Assembly: GCA_020060215.1 (NCBI GenBank)
Contig: JAGVAP010000083.1
Coordinates: 1-18,531, forward strand
Length of the DNA: 18,531 nt
DNA from: Deltaproteobacteria bacterium
Lineage (GTDB): Bacteria; Desulfobacterota; DSM-4660; Desulfatiglandales; HGW-15
Direction: 5' to 3'
In this document: piece after piece, positions 14,614 to 18,531 of the stretch
Numbering within the stretch: the stretch's first letter is position 1
Layout: each line of letters starts with the position of its first letter
Notes under the pieces: generated by a model
The model's database searches: none
Seen by the model: only the letters and a program-made list of their open reading frames with translations
Told to the model about the DNA's origin: nothing
Program-made: the position numbers and the translations under genes

Positions 14614-15104
14614 GCGTAATACCTCTGGATGATTCTGCAGCGGGTTTTATGAGCAAGGCGGCAGTAGCCGCACGTCTTACGGTAGGGGCCGTGCTGGTGA
14701 TCTCCGGCTTCTCAAAGGTGATGATCCCGGTGGAAGAGTTCGCCATGGTCCTTGAGGGTTACCAGCTCTTCCCCCTTCCCATGCTCATGGTCCTGGCGAG
14801 GGTCCTCCCCTGGGTGGAGCTCTTCGCGGGGGCCTGCCTGTTCCTGGGGGTGGCCACGGGACTCGCCGGGGTTGTGGCCACGGCCCTGTTCATCGGCTTC
14901 ATCATGGCCCTTGGCTCGACCCTCGTGCGAGGGGTCCCCGTCGAGGACTGCGGCTGCTTCGGGTGGGGGCTCCCGCACCTCCATCCCGCCGTAACGATCG
15001 TGATGGATGCGGGCCTGCTGGTGCTCTGTATCCTCGTCCTGGTCGACCGGGAGCGGCTCTTCAGTTTGGAGCGCTGGCTCAGGAAGATGAGAACCGTTTC
15101 TTAG
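14610..15104 (+). CDS. MauE/DoxX-like redox-associated membrane protein
   Basis: A 164-residue integral membrane protein with about four hydrophobic helices (roughly 17-34, 57-79, 82-105, 126-146). The opening helix has AARLTVGAVLVISGFSKV, typical of the DoxX/MauE superfamily. The loop after helix 3 carries DCGCFG (113-118, C114 and C116), the two-cysteine motif found in MauE-type proteins that work with thioredoxin-like partners (MauD in methylamine dehydrogenase maturation). By analogy it may pass electrons between the quinone pool or another membrane donor and the DsbA-like protein just upstream (inference). Its ATG lies inside the stop region of that gene. No methylamine dehydrogenase genes are present, so a mau role is unlikely here. 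Confidence 0.85.
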   Translation: MSVIPLDDSAAGFMSKAAVAARLTVGAVLVISGFSKVMIPVEEFAMVLEGYQLFPLPMLMVLARVLPWVELFAGACLFLGVATGLAGVVATALFIGFIMALGSTLVRGVPVEDCGCFGWGLPHLHPAVTIVMDAGLLVLCILVLVDRERLFSLERWLRKMRTVS

Positions 15105-15140
15105 GGGACGACACAAGGTCCAAAATGTCAATGACATTCG

Positions 15141-17120
15141 CTATCCATTATCAGCCAATATCTCGCAACTAGGCTGTTTTCTGCTCGTCATCTTAACCGC
15201 GACTACAGTTAGTAAAATGAAAACAAAGCCTGCGACAGTCGAGTAGATCTCGGGCAGAACGATAAGAAAGCCCCCTATCACCAACGGTGGGCGAGCCCAA
15301 AACCGGATCTTTCCGAACATCCAGAGATAGCTTTCCATTCCTGCAGAGATAAATGTTATACCAATCAGGGCGAGAGCAAAGAGGTAGGCTGATTGGAGCC
15401 AATCCCCTTGTAGTACTAGGGCAGGATTATAGATGAAAAAAAAGGGGATAAAATAAGTCACTATAGCCAGCCGCAAGGCGTTAAAGCCCGTCTTCATCGG
15501 TGAGGTTCTTCCTATCGCCGCAGCAACGAAAACGGCCATCGCAACAGGAGGTGTAATGCAGGAGAGCATCGCCCAATATAAAATGAAAAGGTGGACGGCT
15601 ATCGTGTTTAGGTGGCCTACCTGGATAATTGCCGGCGCAAGTGTTACCGCTAGGAAGATGTAGGCTGAAACAAACATGCCTGCCATTCCCAAGATATAGG
15701 ACGCCACAGCTCCTAAAATCAGAATCAGAAATAGGTTTCCTCCTCCGAGGCTAACAATTCCCGAAGTAAATGAGGCCGCACTTCCAGTGACCGTAAGTCC
15801 GGCTATAATAAAACCGATGGGCATCATTGCGGCCATTGTTGTCGTTATGATTTGCCCCGCTGTGGCGATGGTACCGATGACCTTCTCGGGAGTCATCATT
15901 GTCTCTTTCCTCAGGAACGAAAGGAAAAACATCAATGCGGAAGCATACCAGGGGGTATACATTTCCCATTCCATATAGAGGAGCCCCCATGCAAGAAAAG
16001 CCATTATCGCAAGATAAGGCCAACCGCTTTTAATTGTGCCTTTGAAGGAAGGGATATTATTTGGTGCGAGGCCTTTCAGCCCACTTGCAGCCGAATAGGC
16101 GTCTATCTGAGTTAATAATCCGTAATAATAGAGAACAGCCGGTATTGCAGCCGCAATACATACTTCGCGGTACGTGATCCCGAGGAACCCGGCCATAACA
16201 AATGCGACAGCTCCCATGACAGGCGGCATCAGGACGCCGCCTGTCGAAGCACAAGCTTCAATGGCCGCTGCACGAGCGGGGGGGAAGCCAACTCCTATCA
16301 TGGTAGGAATGGTGATCGATCCGTCAGCCACTACGTTTGATACGGCACTTCCACTAACCGTTCCAAACAATGCACTGGACATACAAGATACCTTGGCTGG
16401 TCCACCCCTGAACCTTCCGAATGTAGATAGGGCAAATTTGATGAAGAATTCACCGGCTCCTGATGCAATGAGAACAGCAGCAAAAAGCAAAAAACCTATA
16501 ATGATATCTCCCATGATTTGTGCAGGTAAACCAAGAACTCCCTCGCTGGTAAAGACATGTGTACCCACAGTATCCGAGAACGAGAGGGATGTGCCAAAAA
16601 ATATTCCAGGCATATGGCTGGCAAATATAGGATATATCGAAAAAAATACACAGACAGCTAAATAAATGTTACCTGCCACTCTTCTGCCGCTTTCGAGGAT
16701 TGCAAGCGATAAAAACAACCCTAGAATGAATTGGACGGATGTAGGAGGAGTCCGCCAACCGATATTCGTTATTTCTGAAGCATTCAGGAAAAAGTAAATG
16801 GCAACCAAAAACGTGACAAAAGTCGCCATCAAATCATACCATGGGATCTTGTCATGTTTCTTCCGGGCAGGTATTAGGAGGAATACGTTTGAAGAATAGA
16901 AGGCTATCAGGAGGTAATAGTATTGAGCGGGAAGAAGCAGAGTCCCCTTGTATGAAATATTAAAGATAAAGGAAATAGCAAGCAGTAGTCCGGCGGAAGA
17001 CAAAACAAGGAACCAGACTTTTAGTGGTCTTGAGAGCCTCGGATACCTTGTCATTTCGGCTCGCTTGACTTTATCTATCAGAGATTTTCCCCGGTCTTCT
17101 CCGTTGCCTCCGCTATTCAT
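15141..17120 (-). CDS. TRAP transporter fused permease (DctQM fusion, TAXI type)
   Basis: A 659-residue, highly hydrophobic inner-membrane protein. The first part (about 35-165) corresponds to the small DctQ-like subunit, and the rest to the large DctM-like subunit. The signature region is GRFRGGPAKVSCMSSALFG (235-253), TVSGSAVSNVVADGSITIPT (254-273) and FPPARAAAIEACASTGGVLM (279-298), characteristic of fused permeases that pair with TAXI binding proteins. It imports an organic solute, often a carboxylate or amino acid, using an ion gradient. The substrate cannot be read. ATG 17120 has GGGAG five bases upstream. It is downstream of the TAXI gene on the same strand and convergent with the MauE-like gene, leaving only 36 bases between them. 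Base composition is clearly more AT-rich than that of the copper genes. Confidence 0.95.
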   Translation of the reverse strand: MNSGGNGEDRGKSLIDKVKRAEMTRYPRLSRPLKVWFLVLSSAGLLLAISFIFNISYKGTLLLPAQYYYLLIAFYSSNVFLLIPARKKHDKIPWYDLMATFVTFLVAIYFFLNASEITNIGWRTPPTSVQFILGLFLSLAILESGRRVAGNIYLAVCVFFSIYPIFASHMPGIFFGTSLSFSDTVGTHVFTSEGVLGLPAQIMGDIIIGFLLFAAVLIASGAGEFFIKFALSTFGRFRGGPAKVSCMSSALFGTVSGSAVSNVVADGSITIPTMIGVGFPPARAAAIEACASTGGVLMPPVMGAVAFVMAGFLGITYREVCIAAAIPAVLYYYGLLTQIDAYSAASGLKGLAPNNIPSFKGTIKSGWPYLAIMAFLAWGLLYMEWEMYTPWYASALMFFLSFLRKETMMTPEKVIGTIATAGQIITTTMAAMMPIGFIIAGLTVTGSAASFTSGIVSLGGGNLFLILILGAVASYILGMAGMFVSAYIFLAVTLAPAIIQVGHLNTIAVHLFILYWAMLSCITPPVAMAVFVAAAIGRTSPMKTGFNALRLAIVTYFIPFFFIYNPALVLQGDWLQSAYLFALALIGITFISAGMESYLWMFGKIRFWARPPLVIGGFLIVLPEIYSTVAGFVFILLTVVAVKMTSRKQPSCEILADNG

Positions 17121-17359
17121 GCCAGCTCCCGCTCTCCGTCACGGTTTTAGGTTATTGTCTAAACATGGTGACGTTTTGCTGATAGTAAACCGCTGTAAAT
17201 AAAACAGCGCACCTAGCTCCGGCGAATGCTTAACCAGTTGTCTGCCGGTCTTACTTGACCATAGCAGTTTCGTACGGCCGCTCACTCACATGGCAATATC
17301 CATTCTATGATAAGTGTAAAAGCGCCGCGAATGTACTTTTTCAGCAGAAGTGCTGGATG
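17121..17359. other. Spacer between TAXI gene and TRAP permease
   Basis: A 239-base gap separates the two transport genes, longer than usual for an operon. It holds a 6-bp hairpin, CGCTGT (17191-17196) / ACAGCG (17204-17209), with a seven-base A/T loop. No convincing T-run follows on the minus strand, and I see no open frame. It may be an intercistronic element that sets different levels of binding protein and permease, as is common in binding-protein-dependent systems. Confidence 0.4.
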
Positions 17360-18531
17360 TTAGTTTGCAGGTAACCCAAACAACGGAAGATCTTTCTTGA
17401 TAGAGCCCCATAGAGCTATCCATTCTTCATTGTCAGGAAATACCCGTATTTTCTTTTCATCAGCCGCGGCAATGGCGGCCTGATAGGCCTTCACATAAGC
17501 GGCTACTATCTGCTTATTCCTCTCATTCCAAGCGTGATCAGCGGCATTCCATTTCCCCTTCTCCTTCATATAGCGAACCATTCCATCGTGAACCGGAATA
17601 TAGTTGATTTCTCTCGCGAGGGAGAAGTTCTCTGTTTGAATCGCCAAGCTCATGAAATCGGAATTGTTAGGATGTTTGTCTTTATACTTTTCGAAGTTCT
17701 CGTCAAGCCATTTGGCCAACTGGTAAACGAACTCTGAATTTTCACTTGCCCGAACATGATATTGGTTAATATTCATAGTCATATGAACACCATGAGCAGA
17801 TTTTACCCCCGTCGTATTTGTGGCGAAGGCGATTCCCCGGTTAACCTTTGCGTATCGTGCAAGACCCTCCTTGTCATCCTTGGGGAGTTCCAACCATCGT
17901 ATACCTTTGGCGCTTGCCTCCGCTTCAAAGCTTACGGCTGAAGCGGGGCTGGCAAAAGCAAGATCAGCTTTTCCTTCCGGTACGGATTTCGTGCTGTTGC
18001 CCCAGGTATTTACAGGGATAAACGTAACATCCTTCTCATCAAGTTGAATCATAGCCAGCAAGGCCTTCACTTGAATTACGGACGACGTCGATGTCGTGAA
18101 CAAAGCAATTCTCGGCTTCTTCTTTTTTAGGTCATAAATCGTCTTTATGTCAGAATCTTTTGCGACAATGAAGCCGAACGGCATACGAGCGTTCGCCCAA
18201 AAAACGCGTACTTCATACGGTCCTCCTTCTTTGGTGGCATGCATCTCTCTTGCCTCGACCTGCGTAAACAGCTCAGTGATGGTGTTCGAACTGAGAACGG
18301 CCTGCCCGGCCTTATGTGATCTAGCTCGTTCCACATAATTATCACCAGGGACTACCCTAACTTTCATTCTTGTCTGTTCTTCTAATAACGATCCCCAGCT
18401 AATCGTTTGGCCATAGGCAGATGTAGCAGTGCCCGTTGAGGCTGTCGAAAAAGGTTCCAATTCCCTTATTTCCCCGTTGTCATAAAATGCATCTGTGATA
18501 GATTGCGCCTGTAACAAACATCCCGGTCGGA
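17360..18531 (-). CDS. TAXI-family TRAP solute-binding protein, 5' end outside window
   Basis: At least 389 residues of a periplasmic binding protein. FSTASTGTATSAYG matches the STG/TGG-type N-terminal ligand loop of TAXI proteins. It is followed by TRMKVRVVPGDN and a central KADLAFASPASAV, which corresponds to the family's D-x-A-hydrophobic hinge strand. The frame stays open to the last base: it reads RPGCLL before the apparent TTG at 18517. The true start and signal peptide must therefore lie beyond the window, and the TTG should not be taken as the start. The cysteine in PGC is close to a lipobox but not a standard one. The protein hands its ligand to the fused permease encoded downstream. 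Composition is AT-rich like the permease. Confidence 0.9.
   Translation of the reverse strand, partial: RPGCLLQAQSITDAFYDNGEIRELEPFSTASTGTATSAYGQTISWGSLLEEQTRMKVRVVPGDNYVERARSHKAGQAVLSSNTITELFTQVEAREMHATKEGGPYEVRVFWANARMPFGFIVAKDSDIKTIYDLKKKKPRIALFTTSTSSVIQVKALLAMIQLDEKDVTFIPVNTWGNSTKSVPEGKADLAFASPASAVSFEAEASAKGIRWLELPKDDKEGLARYAKVNRGIAFATNTTGVKSAHGVHMTMNINQYHVRASENSEFVYQLAKWLDENFEKYKDKHPNNSDFMSLAIQTENFSLAREINYIPVHDGMVRYMKEKGKWNAADHAWNERNKQIVAAYVKAYQAAIAAADEKKIRVFPDNEEWIALWGSIKKDLPLFGLPAN

Noticed and set aside
15124..15138. AATGTC-aat-GACATT dyad between convergent genes as a bidirectional terminator
   Set aside because: The stem is short and AT-rich with a three-base loop and no T-runs on either side. 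Chance is a sufficient explanation.
1..18531. CRISPR array, tRNA or rRNA genes
   Set aside because: No regularly spaced direct repeats, no cloverleaf-like segment with a TTCGA loop and no rRNA core sequence were noticed on either strand.

Overview
The window looks like a Gram-negative, GC-rich chromosome segment. It has a TolC-type outer-membrane channel, a periplasmic adaptor, RND and DsbA-like proteins, and REP-like palindromes between genes. The gene styles (Cus-type efflux, fused TAXI-TRAP permease, MauE-like protein) are common in Desulfobacterota and other anaerobic or environmental Proteobacteria. No marker gene fixes the taxon, so this placement is an inference. Most of the window (1-15.1 kb) is a copper/silver handling island. 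The last 3.4 kb is a separate, visibly AT-richer transport locus.

Layout: (i) 1-253 carries a strong REP-like palindrome and two back-to-back hairpins ahead of a small SAM methyltransferase (254-877). (ii) Convergent to it is a CopB-type (CPH) copper P1B-ATPase with a His-rich N-terminal tail (3224-1014, minus). (iii) A 0.5 kb gene-poor stretch leads to a small membrane protein (3720-4073) and, on the minus strand, a three-cysteine small protein (4474-4169). (iv) A membrane PAS histidine kinase without a partner regulator follows (4702-6867). (v) A plus-strand run at 7131-15104 encodes an outer-membrane factor, a periplasmic adaptor, a CusA-type RND pump, a Met/His-rich secreted protein, a DsbA-like thioredoxin-fold protein and a MauE/DoxX-like membrane protein. 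The last two overlap by 4 bases. (vi) Convergent to that run are a fused TRAP permease and a TAXI-type binding protein, the latter cut off by the window end.

Working model (inference): CopB moves copper from cytoplasm to periplasm, and the Cus-like tripartite pump carries it out of the cell. The Met/His-rich protein may act as a periplasmic copper carrier in place of CusF, which is not seen here. The thiol oxidoreductase plus CGC-motif membrane protein may repair or set disulfides that copper disturbs. The histidine kinase is a possible but unproven sensor. The most interesting part is the tail of the pump cluster (13.25-15.1 kb), where a secreted Met-rich protein and a two-gene thiol-redox pair are attached to a copper pump, with a mobile-looking palindrome wedged between the pump gene and this tail.
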